From contig CAUZHN010000008.1 in assembly GCA_963579625.1 (NCBI GenBank), forward strand, positions 1 to 55,557: a stretch of 55,557 nucleotides of DNA, in the 5' to 3' direction. Position numbers and translations under genes: made by a program. Shown piece after piece: positions 44,114 through 52,782 of the stretch. Source of the stretch: JAAXGI01 sp963579625 (GTDB lineage Bacteria > Gemmatimonadota > Gemmatimonadetes > Longimicrobiales > Gaopeijiaceae). The number at the start of each line of letters is the position of its first letter. The stretch's first letter is position 1. The notes beneath the pieces were generated by a model. The model saw nothing but the letters and a program-made list of their open reading frames with translations. It did not search any database and had not been told where the DNA came from.

Positions 44114-44372
44114 TCCAGAATGGGAGTGCTCCCTGAGACCCCGATGGGATAGACCATTCCGGTCCTTTTCCTTTCAGGGGACTTCACGCAGGCCCTGTCT
44201 CCATTACTGGGAAATCGGCTTACACTGAAGACGATAGTTTGGCTTCTGTGGAATGACGACCCACCCCTGAAAAGGATGCCGCTGTTCACGGGTACTGGCC
44301 GACTGGTGAGGAGCTTCTCCTTCCTCTTGACTGGTTGGATCACAACGTTTCGATAGCGGTGCTCCTGACATT

Positions 44373-45401
44373 TTAACCGCCGGCATTCAAGGTTCGACCT
44401 GCTGCCTCCACGAATGGCCGGAGATCCGCCATAAAGCTTCGGAACTGGGCAAAGTCAAGAGACTGATTCCCATCTGAGAGCGCCTCGTCCGGTTGTGGGT
44501 GCACCTCCACCATCAACCCGTCTGCTCCCGCTGCCACCGCTGCAAAGGACAGGGGTGCCACTAAATCCCGAATGCCTCCGGCGTCGTGTGAGGGGTCCGT
44601 GATGACGGGCAGGTGGGTCTCCCTCTTGAGTACCTGGATCGCACTGAGATCGAAGGTGTTCCGGGTCGACGTCTCGAACGTCCGGATGCCCCTTTCACAG
44701 AGGATCACCTTCATGTTTCCCTGTTTCATAATGTACTCGGCTGCGAGGAGTAGGTCCTTTACCGTAGCGGCCATACCCCGCTTGAGAAGGACCGGACGGT
44801 GGATCCTTCCAACCTCGGTTAGGAGTGCGAAATTCTGCATGTTCCGGGCACCAACCTGAAGGATGTCCGCATGGCCAGTGACCGCTTCGACCTGACGAGT
44901 GTCCATGACTTCAGTGACTACCGGAAGCCCACTTTCAGCTCTCGCTCGGGCCAGAATTTCCAGGGCCTCTGCCTCCATCCCTTGGAAGGAGTACGGCGAA
45001 GTCCTCGGCTTGAATACTCCCCCACGGAACGCGCTGGCTCCTGCGTCCCGAACGGCTTGGGCCGTTTGGAGGGCCATATCGTCTCCTTCGATAGAGCATG
45101 GTCCGGCTATGACTGCGACGGACTGGTCTCCGAGATCCGCTCCAGCCAGTGGAATCCGGGTGCGTGAGGCGGAGAACTCGCGGGATGCCAGCTTATATGG
45201 GCGCATGACCGGGTGTACTGCCTTGACCCCCGGCATGCCTAAAAGGGGAAGGTTTTCCAGTTGTTCTTCGTTCCCGATGCAGCCGATGATTGTGCGGTTC
45301 TCACCTCTCGAGACGTGGGTCCGGAGCCCTAGAGATTCTACTTGTTCTCGGATGTGATCCACCTCGTCGTCGGTGATATCTGCGCGAGTAACGATGATCA
45401 T
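44373..45401 (-). CDS. aroF: 3-Deoxy-7-phosphoheptulonate (DAHP) synthase, type I beta with regulatory N-domain
   Basis: 342 residues from ATG 45401, preceded by GGAGGG. It joins phosphoenolpyruvate and erythrose 4-phosphate, the entry to aromatic amino acid synthesis. Residues 1-70 form a ferredoxin-like regulatory domain (MIIVTRADITDDEVDHI), as in the Thermotoga enzyme, where it mediates feedback by Tyr and Phe. The TIM-barrel core has VAVIAGPCSIEGDD, FRGGVFKPRTSPYSFQGM, VLLKRGMAAT, ILCERGIRTFE, DPSHDAGG and DGLMVEVHPQPDEALSDGNQSL. A long 5' leader with a Phe/Tyr/Trp leader peptide and terminator precedes it. Confidence 0.94.
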   Translation of the reverse strand: MIIVTRADITDDEVDHIREQVESLGLRTHVSRGENRTIIGCIGNEEQLENLPLLGMPGVKAVHPVMRPYKLASREFSASRTRIPLAGADLGDQSVAVIAGPCSIEGDDMALQTAQAVRDAGASAFRGGVFKPRTSPYSFQGMEAEALEILARARAESGLPVVTEVMDTRQVEAVTGHADILQVGARNMQNFALLTEVGRIHRPVLLKRGMAATVKDLLLAAEYIMKQGNMKVILCERGIRTFETSTRNTFDLSAIQVLKRETHLPVITDPSHDAGGIRDLVAPLSFAAVAAGADGLMVEVHPQPDEALSDGNQSLDFAQFRSFMADLRPFVEAAGRTLNAGG

Positions 45402-45468
45402 TCTCTCCCTCCTCTCATGCTGAGCGAGTCCCTCGGCCACCAGAGCTATTGAGACACTCAATCACCAG

Positions 45469-45502
45469 AAAAAAAAACGGCTTCCGGGGAGATCCGGGAG
45501 CC
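45469..45502 (-). terminator. Attenuator terminator in the aroF leader
   Basis: Read on the minus strand: GGCTCCCGG (45502-45494), loop, CCGGAAGCC (45487-45479) with one mismatch, then nine T residues (45477-45469). It lies about 70 nt before the aroF start, inside its transcript, so it must be bypassed for expression. Its 5' arm GGCTCCC can pair perfectly with GGGAGCC at 45569-45563 in the leader reading frame. Confidence 0.85.
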
Positions 45503-45542
45503 AAGTCATTCAGCGAGCTACGTTCGGTGAACTACGCTAAGG

Positions 45543-45653
45543 CTACGCTCGAACCTCCTCAGGGCTCCCCGCCCATAGGCGGGTGCCGTAAGTAAAGTAG
45601 CCGAAGCACAAAGACACCCTTTGGGGGACGGGGCTGGAGCGATAGTCTTGCAT
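45543..45653 (-). CDS. Aromatic leader peptide of the aroF attenuator
   Basis: 36 residues from ATG 45653, with the core CFGYFTYGTRLWAG containing two Phe, two Tyr and one Trp in eleven positions. No family was identified. The peptide precedes the DAHP synthase terminator, as in trp/phe-type leader peptides, where ribosome stalling at aromatic codons controls termination. A TTG at the codon before Cys16, with AAAGGG five bases upstream, would give a 22-residue version and is a serious alternative start. Codons TTC, TAC, TTT, TAC lie just before the first hairpin (CCCGCC 45583-45578 with GGCGGG 45573-45568). The promoter at 45664-45692 implies transcription begins close to the ATG. Confidence 0.68.
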   Translation of the reverse strand: MQDYRSSPVPQRVSLCFGYFTYGTRLWAGSPEEVRA

Positions 45654-45663
45654 CACAGGTTCG

Positions 45664-45692
45664 ATTTTGGCCCGGCTGTCCGTTGATGTCAA
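45664..45692 (-). promoter_or_regulatory. Promoter of the aroF leader
   Basis: On the minus strand, TTGACA (45692-45687, a perfect -35), a 17-bp spacer and CAAAAT (45669-45664, 4/6). Transcription would begin near 45657, a few bases before the leader peptide ATG. Confidence 0.6.
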
Positions 45693-45897
45693 GGCGTTGC
45701 CAGATTGGTCACGGTGCGAGATTCGTCTGTCGGATTGGCCCAAGATCTCACAGGAGGGGTAAAGGATTTATGTGTTGCTGGGCCACTGGTTCTAGAGGTG
45801 TGCCAGGTCTAGATTTCCGGCGTATGGTTCTTTGGGTTCCTCAGGACCCGAGTGCGATCGGGGACACACCTAGAATTCTGGCAGGCGGAGGCGAAGA

Positions 45898-46794
45898 ATG
45901 ACTGACAGAGCTACTCTCGCAGATCTTGATCTTTCCTTGGGGAAAAGAGTCCGGCTCCATCGTTTGCTCTACGAAAGGGGGCTCCAAAATGGGACCCTTC
46001 TGGTGCTGCCTATCGATCAGGGTCTAGAGCACGGCCCGATCGATTTCTTTCCGAACCGCCCATCGCAGGATCCCGACTACCAGTGGCGATTGGCCGAAGA
46101 AGGGGGCTTCAACGCGCTAGCGTGCCACTATGGGCTGGCTCGGAAGTATATGGGCAAGTACGCGGGACGGGTCCCTCTAATTCTGAAGATCAATGGAAAG
46201 ACGACCATCCCGTCAGATGCGGATGCACTCTCGACTCTCACCGGGAGTGTGGAAGATGCCGTGGCTTTGGGAGCGGATGCTGTCGGATATACGCTGTACG
46301 TGGGATCGCCGCGCCAGGATGAAGACTTCCTGCAGTTCCAGATCATCCGGGAGGAGTGCGACCGCTACAACATGCCCGTCGTCATGTGGGCTTATCCGAG
46401 AGGGACCGCCATCGAGGAAAAAGGTGGCCGTGATTCACTCTACGCTGTGGACTACGCTGCCAGGGTGGCTTTGGAGCTAGGAGCGGACGTGGTCAAACTC
46501 AACCTGCCAAAGCACTCGCCCAAGGACGGCGATCAACCCTCTGCCTATTCCGAGCTTGATTGGGATTACGGTGAGGGCGCACGGCGTGTCTTCGAGTCCG
46601 CGGGCCGCTGTCTCGTCCTCGTGAGTGGTGGGAGCAAGCTCTCCGACGAGGATCTTCTCACGAAGGCCCGGACCGCCATGGAGGCTGGTGCGACTGGTCT
46701 CATCTTTGGGCGGAACATGTGGCAACGGCCCCTAGACGATGCGTTGGCGATTACCGAGCGGGTGCAGAGAGTCCTCGCGGACTTTCCATCTTGA
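45898..46794 (+). CDS. fbaB: Fructose-bisphosphate aldolase class I, DhnA type
   Basis: 298 residues from ATG 45898 after GGCGGAGG. It is the Schiff-base, metal-independent aldolase related to archaeal enzymes and E. coli FbaB, not the class II zinc type. Seen: LLVLPIDQGLEHGPIDF, ALACHYGLARKY, LILKINGKTT, AVGYTLYVGS, VVMWAYPRG, ADVVKLNLPK with the catalytic-lysine region, VLVSGGSKL and ATGLIFGRNMWQRP. The rpiA start overlaps its stop, and rpe follows, so sugar-phosphate genes are grouped. A 43-codon frame begins at ATG 45770 behind AGGAGGGG and ends over the fbaB start; it may be a coupling leader. Confidence 0.93.
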   Translation: MTDRATLADLDLSLGKRVRLHRLLYERGLQNGTLLVLPIDQGLEHGPIDFFPNRPSQDPDYQWRLAEEGGFNALACHYGLARKYMGKYAGRVPLILKINGKTTIPSDADALSTLTGSVEDAVALGADAVGYTLYVGSPRQDEDFLQFQIIREECDRYNMPVVMWAYPRGTAIEEKGGRDSLYAVDYAARVALELGADVVKLNLPKHSPKDGDQPSAYSELDWDYGEGARRVFESAGRCLVLVSGGSKLSDEDLLTKARTAMEAGATGLIFGRNMWQRPLDDALAITERVQRVLADFPS

Positions 46795-47510
46795 GTGAGG
46801 CTGGGGGGAAGGGCGGCATCGAAGCGGAGAAGCGAGCGGCTGGCCTAGCTGCGCTTGGGGAAGTAGAGGCGGGTATGACTATCGGGTTGGGGACTGGAAG
46901 TACCGTCAAGTACTTCCTGAAGGGCCTAGCCGAGGCCCTGGAGAGTGGGGAGATTCGAGATATACGTGGGGTTCCGACGTCCTCAGAGACCGAGGCGCGG
47001 TGCAGGGAGTTGGGGATCCCGACAGTTGATCTGTTTGATGGGATCTTCCTCGACATTGCGGTGGACGGAGCAGATGAGGTGTCCCCAGAGGTGGATCTCG
47101 TGAAAGGTCTCGGAGGAGCACTCCTCCGAGAAAAGATGGTGGTACAGGCGGCTAAACGGTTCGTGGTTATCGTCGACTCGGGAAAAGAGGTTGGTTCACT
47201 CGGTGAGCAGGTCCCGGTGCCTGTGGAGGTGACTCAGTTTGGGTGGCCGGCGCAACTTTCCTTCTTTCGCTCGCTCGGATCCGAGCCTGCCCCTCGGCGG
47301 TTGGAGGGTGGTGAAATGGTTGTTACCGACAATGGAAACCACCTGATTGATCTTAGATTTGAATCAGGAATTCCTTTCCCTCGAGAGCTTGAGGCTGCCC
47401 TTAAACGACGCGCCGGGGTTGTGGAAACCGGGCTGTTTCTCCAGATGGCTGATCGGGTATTCGTAGGCACAGGCGAAGGCGTGACCCTGAGGGAGAGAAT
47501 AAGGGGATGA
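46791..47510 (+). CDS. rpiA: Ribose-5-phosphate isomerase A
   Basis: 239 residues from TTG 46791, which overlaps the fbaB stop (TTGA); the frame extends upstream but only inside fbaB. It interconverts ribose 5-phosphate and ribulose 5-phosphate. Seen: MTIGLGTGSTVKYFL (phosphate loop), VPTSSETEARCRELGI, DIAVDGADEVSPEVDLVKGLGGALLREKMV with the conserved Asp-Gly-Ala-Asp and Lys-Gly-Gly residues, FVVIVDSGKEV, and VTDNGNHLIDL. rpe overlaps its stop (ATGA). Confidence 0.95.
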   Translation: MSEAGGKGGIEAEKRAAGLAALGEVEAGMTIGLGTGSTVKYFLKGLAEALESGEIRDIRGVPTSSETEARCRELGIPTVDLFDGIFLDIAVDGADEVSPEVDLVKGLGGALLREKMVVQAAKRFVVIVDSGKEVGSLGEQVPVPVEVTQFGWPAQLSFFRSLGSEPAPRRLEGGEMVVTDNGNHLIDLRFESGIPFPRELEAALKRRAGVVETGLFLQMADRVFVGTGEGVTLRERIRG

Positions 47511-48202
47511 GTGACATTTTGATTGCCCCGTCCATCCTTTCTGCCGACTTCGGAAATCTTGCACGTGACGTAGCCAGTGCCGAGGAGGCGGGAGCCGACT
47601 GGATCCACGTGGATGTGATGGACGGACACTTTGTTCCCAACCTCACGATAGGTCCGGGGGTGACCCAGGCCGTGCGGCGGGCTACGACCCTCCCACTAGA
47701 CGTGCATCTCATGATTGAGTCTCCTCAGCGGATGGTGTCAGCCTTCGTAAACGCCGGAGCAGACCGGATCACGGTCCATGAGGAGACCTGCCCTGACCTT
47801 CATCGGGTCATCGCCCAGGTCCGCGAGGCCGGAGCGAAAGTGGGTGTCGCGGTGAATCCTGCGACCCCGGTCGAAAGGCTTCGCGAAGTCATCACCAACG
47901 TCGACTTGATCCTGATCATGACGGTAAACCCCGGGTTCGGTGGCCAGGCGTTCATTTCTACATCTCCCCACAAGGTCGAACAAGCGAAGGTTTTGGTTGA
48001 AGAAGCTGGTCGGTTGGCAGACGTCGAGATCCAGGTGGACGGAGGGATCGACCCCGAAACCGCCCCCGAAGTCGTCCGAAAAGGGGCAACCGTACTCGTT
48101 GCGGGCTCAGCGGTCTACGGGGCAGTGGGGGGGGCCGCCAAGGCAATTCCCGCCCTTCGAAAGTCTGCCGAGTATGCCCTTGTGTCTTCGGCTCCGGGAT
48201 AG
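47507..48202 (+). CDS. rpe: Ribulose-phosphate 3-epimerase
   Basis: 231 residues. It interconverts ribulose 5-phosphate and xylulose 5-phosphate. The TIM barrel shows IAPSILSADFGNLARDV, WIHVDVMDGHFVPNLTIGP (metal-binding His and catalytic Asp), LDVHLMIESP, ITVHEETC, GVAVNPATPVERL, ILIMTVNPGFGGQAFI and IQVDGGIDPETAP. With rpiA and fbaB it forms a small carbon-rearrangement operon. Confidence 0.96.
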   Translation: MSDILIAPSILSADFGNLARDVASAEEAGADWIHVDVMDGHFVPNLTIGPGVTQAVRRATTLPLDVHLMIESPQRMVSAFVNAGADRITVHEETCPDLHRVIAQVREAGAKVGVAVNPATPVERLREVITNVDLILIMTVNPGFGGQAFISTSPHKVEQAKVLVEEAGRLADVEIQVDGGIDPETAPEVVRKGATVLVAGSAVYGAVGGAAKAIPALRKSAEYALVSSAPG

Positions 48203-48324
48203 GAGAGGAGAAAGGTAGGGATGGTGGGCTGCTGCTGGACCTGTCTATTCTGGACCAACCGCATGAATCCAGTCTCATCGTATACACTGCCGAAGAAGCG
48301 TAATTCCGACCGAGGGGCGGATTG

Positions 48325-49707
48325 ATGCCTGTGTTCCGCCATCGCTGTGAACTCGATCAGCCCCCTGAAGAAGTTTTCGCGTGGCACGAGCGCCCCGGAG
48401 CCTTCCAGCGTCTTGTTCCACCCTGGGAGTCCATTCGGGTTAGATCGCAGACGGGGGGGGTTAGGGGAAAGGTGTGCTTTGGGATTCGAAGGGGTCCCAT
48501 CGAGCTGACCTGGGAAATCGAGCGCACTGGATATGAGGCTGGCCGCCTCCTTGTGGATGAACAGGTGAAAGGTCCCTTCGGTCACTGGCAGCACGAGCAC
48601 CGGTTTGAGTCCATCGGCCGGGGCCGAACGGCTCTCGTGGATGTGGTCGATTGGGCGCCTCCGCGGGGGTCTCTAGGCCAGATTTTCTCAGAACGTCGCG
48701 TGAATCAACACCTGCAAAGTCTCTTCGAGTTCCGGACGCGCCGTCTAAAATCCGATCTCGGTTTGCTCCGTCGCTACGGGCCCGGTAAAGATCGCCTCGT
48801 GGCAATCACAGGCAGCACCGGTCTCATCGGCACTGCCCTCGGCCAACTGATCGAGGCTGGAGGATATCGGGTGCTGAGGATCTCTCGTTCGAGGAGAGGG
48901 GGAGATGGGTGGGTGTACTGGGATCCGAGTACGGGAACGTTGTCGCCCGAGGCTCTCGAAGGGGTTTACGCTGTCGTACATCTAGCGGGTGAGTCGATCG
49001 CGGCAGCGAGGTGGACGAGCGGGAAAAAGGATGCCATTCTGAAGAGCAGGGAAGAGGGGACACTTCTCCTCTCACGCACGCTCGCTGAGCTCGATCGCCC
49101 TCCCGAGGTTCTGGTCTCTGCGTCTGCAGTAGGCTACTACGGCCACCATGGTGATGAGTTCATCACCGAGGAAGGTGATTCCGGTCGGGGGTTCCTGGCT
49201 GAGGTCTGTCAAAGATGGGAAGCGAGCACGCACGCAGCTCGGGCGGTTGGGATCCGGACGGTTCACATGAGGAGTGGGCTTGTCCTCTCCCCTTCCGGAG
49301 GACCTCTGAGAACCCTGCTGACTCTATTCAATCTTGGGTTGGGGGGGCGTATCGGATCTGGACGTCAATATCTGTCTTGGATAGATCTGGATGATCATAC
49401 GGGGATGATCCTTCACGCGATGAGAGAACACGAAGTTCGTGGGCCCTTGAACTCGACCAGTCCGAATCCCCTCACAAATTCTGCTTTCACGAATGTGCTT
49501 GGACGCGTCCTGCGACGACCTACGCTTCTACCGGTACCGGCAGTGGCGTTGAGGGTGCTCCTTGGCGAGATGGGAGTCGAACTCCTTCTCTCCGGCCAGA
49601 GGGTGATTCCAGAGAAGGCCATTCGCACTGGATACCAGTTTCTCTTCCCCGATCTGGAGGACTCTCTCCGTCATCAGCTAGGGCGGATGGAGGATGGCAA
49701 TAAGTGA
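48325..49707 (+). CDS. TIGR01777-family epimerase fused to an SRPBCC domain
   Basis: 460 residues from ATG 48325; TTG 48322 would add one residue. Residues 1-150 are an SRPBCC ligand-binding domain (FRHRCELDQPPEEVFAWHERPGAF, GPFGHWQHEHRFE). From about 158 an extended SDR domain follows: VAITGSTGLIGTALGQLIEA, VVHLAGESIAAARWTS, SASAVGYYGHHGDE, RTVHMRSGLVLS and LGGRIGSGRQYLSWIDLDD. The C-terminal DUF1731 part (ALRVLLGEMGVELLLSGQRV) completes the TIGR01777 architecture. This fusion is known in the family; its substrate is not. Confidence 0.88.
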   Translation: MPVFRHRCELDQPPEEVFAWHERPGAFQRLVPPWESIRVRSQTGGVRGKVCFGIRRGPIELTWEIERTGYEAGRLLVDEQVKGPFGHWQHEHRFESIGRGRTALVDVVDWAPPRGSLGQIFSERRVNQHLQSLFEFRTRRLKSDLGLLRRYGPGKDRLVAITGSTGLIGTALGQLIEAGGYRVLRISRSRRGGDGWVYWDPSTGTLSPEALEGVYAVVHLAGESIAAARWTSGKKDAILKSREEGTLLLSRTLAELDRPPEVLVSASAVGYYGHHGDEFITEEGDSGRGFLAEVCQRWEASTHAARAVGIRTVHMRSGLVLSPSGGPLRTLLTLFNLGLGGRIGSGRQYLSWIDLDDHTGMILHAMREHEVRGPLNSTSPNPLTNSAFTNVLGRVLRRPTLLPVPAVALRVLLGEMGVELLLSGQRVIPEKAIRTGYQFLFPDLEDSLRHQLGRMEDGNK

Positions 49708-49723
49708 AACGAAGGAGGTGGTG

Positions 49724-50344
49724 TTGAACGATCCACTTACGGAACAGGAGTTGGGTGCTGACCCAATCAAGACCTGTTCGCATTGGCTCGACATGGCGTA
49801 TGCCCGGTCGCAGATGGAGCATCCAAATGCTGTTTGCCTGTCGACCGTGGGTGAGGACGGATGGCCGGAGGGGAGGATTGTCCTCGTGAAGTCGGTAGAT
49901 TCTCGGGGGCTCGTGTTTTTTACCAACTACCGTTCCTCAAAGGCGCGCGCCCTGGCATATGCTCCACGGGCGGCTCTCACCTTCTATTGGCCCGACCTGC
50001 ACCGACAAGTTAGGGTGAGGGGCCGGGTGGAGGAGGTCGATTCCGAGGAGTCAGACGCATATTTTCGCACCCGCCCCCGTGGGAGCCAGATTAGCGCCTG
50101 GGCCTCTGACCAGAGCCAGATTCTCGAGAGCCGGCACGCACTTGAGGATCAACGTAGAGAGATTGAGGAGCGATTCCAGGGGGACGAGGTCCCGCGTCCG
50201 GATCATTGGGGCGGATATCTTCTGAGGCCAGACGAGATCGAATTCTGGCAAGGAAGAGATGATCGGTTCCACGACAGGTTCCTTTTCTGTCGAAGAGACG
50301 TGAACGAGGTAGTAGGATGGGGGGTGCAGAGACTCAGCCCCTGA
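49724..50344 (+). CDS. pdxH: Pyridoxamine 5'-phosphate oxidase
   Basis: 206 residues from TTG 49724, with AAGGAGG five bases upstream. ATG 49694 would add ten residues and overlap the previous gene. It oxidises PNP/PMP to pyridoxal phosphate using FMN. Seen: LSTVGEDGWPEGRIVLVKSVD, LVFFTNYRSSKARALAYAPRAALTFYW split across the FMN site, RQVRVRGRVEEV, SDAYFRTRPRGSQISAWAS, the PLP-site segment PDHWGGYLLRPDEIEFWQGR and the conserved ending WGVQRLSP. Its 3' end overlaps the convergent trmH by 11 bp. Confidence 0.93.
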   Translation: MNDPLTEQELGADPIKTCSHWLDMAYARSQMEHPNAVCLSTVGEDGWPEGRIVLVKSVDSRGLVFFTNYRSSKARALAYAPRAALTFYWPDLHRQVRVRGRVEEVDSEESDAYFRTRPRGSQISAWASDQSQILESRHALEDQRREIEERFQGDEVPRPDHWGGYLLRPDEIEFWQGRDDRFHDRFLFCRRDVNEVVGWGVQRLSP

Positions 50345-50990
50345 TCGTTCCGTCTTCGTTTAGTTCAGGATACTTTTTGCCTCCCTCTCTGAATCGGCGT
50401 GCCAGCTCCGGGTAAGTCCACTCGAAGAGCAGACGCCTCCTACGATCCGGGTCGATCCTTGGGTTGTCGTAGAGCCCAGCTGTATCGCGTTGTCGGTATG
50501 CCTCGTATAAAATTAGCGCAGTAGCCACTGAGACATTCAGGGAGCGCGCCAGCCCGAGCATCGGGATCTGAATCATCGCGTCAGCCTCTCGAAGGGACTC
50601 CTCAGTGATTCCGAAGAGCTCAGCTCCCATTAGAAGAGCAGTGGGACGGGTGTAGTCCATTTCTCGAAAGTCGACTGCCTGCTTTCCGGGGTTTGCGGCG
50701 ACCACATGGTGTCCGGATTTTTGGAGCAGCCGGATGGCTGAGAGTCCGTCCTCGTGACGGTGTACTCGCATCCGCTTTGCGGTTCCCCCTGACGTATCGT
50801 GATGCACATGGAGCCCCTTTTCTGGGGGGATTACATGCACTTCGAGGATTCCCACCGCATCACAGTTCCTGAGGATTGCAGAGAAATTGTGCGGCTTATT
50901 CACTCGTTCCATAAGGACGGTAAGGTCCGGTTGTCGACGGTCGAGTACTCGGCTGAGCCGTTGGAAACGCTTCAAACCCATAGGTGACAC
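50334..50990 (-). CDS. trmH: tRNA (guanosine-18-2'-O)-methyltransferase
   Basis: 218 residues. It is a SPOUT methyltransferase that methylates Gm18 in the tRNA D-loop. The opening LTVLMERVNKPHNFSAILRN has the catalytic Asn-Arg region. The knot follows: ALLMGAELFGITEESL (motif 2) and IQIPMLGLARSLNVSVATAL (motif 3). A C-terminal Arg-rich extension (RRRRLLFEWTYPELARRFRE) is typical of TrmH proper rather than RlmB. Confidence 0.92.
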   Translation of the reverse strand: MSPMGLKRFQRLSRVLDRRQPDLTVLMERVNKPHNFSAILRNCDAVGILEVHVIPPEKGLHVHHDTSGGTAKRMRVHRHEDGLSAIRLLQKSGHHVVAANPGKQAVDFREMDYTRPTALLMGAELFGITEESLREADAMIQIPMLGLARSLNVSVATALILYEAYRQRDTAGLYDNPRIDPDRRRRLLFEWTYPELARRFREGGKKYPELNEDGTIRG

Positions 50991-51115
50991 ACTTGTAGAT
51001 GAGGGCTAGGGTTGTGACTGATACAGTAGCGGCCCTTGCTCCCACTTCGGAAGCGTCGCATCCTTGGAAAGTCAGATCTCAGAGTCTGTCACGCACCTTT
51101 GGACGGAGGCCCACA

Positions 51116-52774
51116 ATGCAGTTGTCCGAAACATCGCAGGAGGGAGTTGCGCGGTTCCGATTCCACCTGGTGCCGATCTTCGCGCTCGGGTTGATGGGCC
51201 TCATCGCGCCTGTCGTATCGCGGGCACAGCAGGGGGCGCAAGAAGGACCGGAGATGTCTGTGCAGCCCGAATTCCCCCTCTACCAAGCAGTCCTAGGGCC
51301 GTCGACTCGCGATATTACGACAGACTTTCCTGGGGCCCAGGCATACTACAAGCAGGGCATGCAGATGATGTATGCCTTCACGCTCCCGGCTGGTTTGGCC
51401 TCGTTCGAGGAGGCCCAGCGGCAGGACCCTAATTGCGCGATGTGCTACTTCGGTGAGGCGTGGGCGAGGGGCCCCTTCCTTAATGGTGAAATGCGTGCGT
51501 CGAATGCGCCTTTGGCGTTTGAGGCGATCCAGAAGGCCCTTGACCTTGGCGAAGAGTCCGCGACCCCGGTGGAGAGGGCCCTAATCGAGGCCATGTCTCT
51601 GCGGTACCTTGAGGAAGAGGACGAGGGACGTCGCCCACAGCTAGATTCTGCCTACGCGCAGGCGATGGCCGAGGTCTATCGGGCCTATCCGGATGACCTC
51701 GACGTAGGAACGTTCTACGCTGAGTCGTTGATGCTCCTCAACCCGGTCCGAGCCCTCTACCGGCTGGAAGACCCGGCGGTTCGTCGTTTCCACGGAGTTC
51801 TGGAAGAGGTCCTGGCGAAGAACATCACGCATCCTTGGGCATGCCACCTCTACGTCCACGCCACTGAGGCGACGGAAGCACCGGGGAAGGCCGAAGCATG
51901 TGCAGATCTACTAGGTAACTCGATTCCTGGGTCGAGTCACATCAACCACATGCCCTCTCATACCTACAACGAGATCGGGCGCTGGAATTCTGCTGTACGG
52001 TCCAATATTGAAGCGTGGCATTCGGATCAGAGGGCGGCATGGGAAGAGGGGGTCTCGTACGCGGCCACGCACAACCTCCATATGCTCTTTTTTGCCGGAT
52101 CTATGGCGGGTCAAGGAGGGGTTTCACTTCGAGCGGCGAAGGCATATACGGATCAGGTTCCTGACGGGATCTTCTATGAGGCACTCATTCTTCTTCGGTT
52201 CGGTTGGTTCGACGAAATCCTGAAGCTGGAGGAAGTTCCCGAGCAGCCGATCCAGCGAGGATTGTTCGAATTTGCCCTTGGCTACGCGTATCTCCGAGGT
52301 GGAGAGGCGGACATCGCAAGGGTCTACTTGAACCGTGTCAGGGAGGCTGCGGCGAATACCCCTGAGGATGTAAAGATTCGGGGGCGTCACACCGCTAGCC
52401 AACTCCTCGGAATCACTGCCGGGATCCTCGAAGGAGAAATCCTACGAGAGGAAGGCCTGCTAGATGAGGCGGTCACTGTATTCGAAGCTGCAGTGGAGTT
52501 GCACGAAGGGCTGGCGTATGATGAGCCTGAGCCGCTTAATTTCGGTGCACATCATTGGCTTGGCGCCGCTCTTCTAGAGGCTGACCGCCCCGAAAAGGCG
52601 GAGGAGATATACCGAGCCTCTCTCGTGATGCACCCTCACAACGGATGGTCGATCTACGGGCTGGAGCAAGCGCTCAGGGCCCAGGGACGTAACGCCGAGG
52701 CCGATGAGGCTCGTGCGTACTTCCAGGAGGTGTGGACCGAGACCGACACCCTGATCCGTTCGTCGAGGTTTTAG
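51116..52774 (+). CDS. Secreted TPR-repeat protein
   Basis: 552 residues from ATG 51116, with GGAGG six bases upstream; an earlier in-frame start at 50999 lacks a signal context. A signal peptide follows (FHLVPIFALGLMGLIAPVVSRAQ). The mature protein has helix pairs of TPR type: SFEEAQRQDPNCAMCYFGEAW, FEFALGYAYLRGGEADIARVY, AVTVFEAAVELHEGLA and HWLGAALLEADRPEKAEEIYR. The Cys pair in DPNCAMCYF and the HLYVHATEA and HMPSHTYNEIGRW segments recur in a family of uncharacterised periplasmic TPR proteins. Function is unknown. Confidence 0.78.
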   Translation: MQLSETSQEGVARFRFHLVPIFALGLMGLIAPVVSRAQQGAQEGPEMSVQPEFPLYQAVLGPSTRDITTDFPGAQAYYKQGMQMMYAFTLPAGLASFEEAQRQDPNCAMCYFGEAWARGPFLNGEMRASNAPLAFEAIQKALDLGEESATPVERALIEAMSLRYLEEEDEGRRPQLDSAYAQAMAEVYRAYPDDLDVGTFYAESLMLLNPVRALYRLEDPAVRRFHGVLEEVLAKNITHPWACHLYVHATEATEAPGKAEACADLLGNSIPGSSHINHMPSHTYNEIGRWNSAVRSNIEAWHSDQRAAWEEGVSYAATHNLHMLFFAGSMAGQGGVSLRAAKAYTDQVPDGIFYEALILLRFGWFDEILKLEEVPEQPIQRGLFEFALGYAYLRGGEADIARVYLNRVREAAANTPEDVKIRGRHTASQLLGITAGILEGEILREEGLLDEAVTVFEAAVELHEGLAYDEPEPLNFGAHHWLGAALLEADRPEKAEEIYRASLVMHPHNGWSIYGLEQALRAQGRNAEADEARAYFQEVWTETDTLIRSSRF

Positions 52775-52782
52775 CTGGTCTT

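Noticed and set aside
44276..44356. 26-codon frame with AAAAGG before ATG and a hydrophobic centre, in the argH-aroF gap
   Set aside because: Too short to support without conservation; the rest of the 44114-44372 gap shows nothing recognisable.
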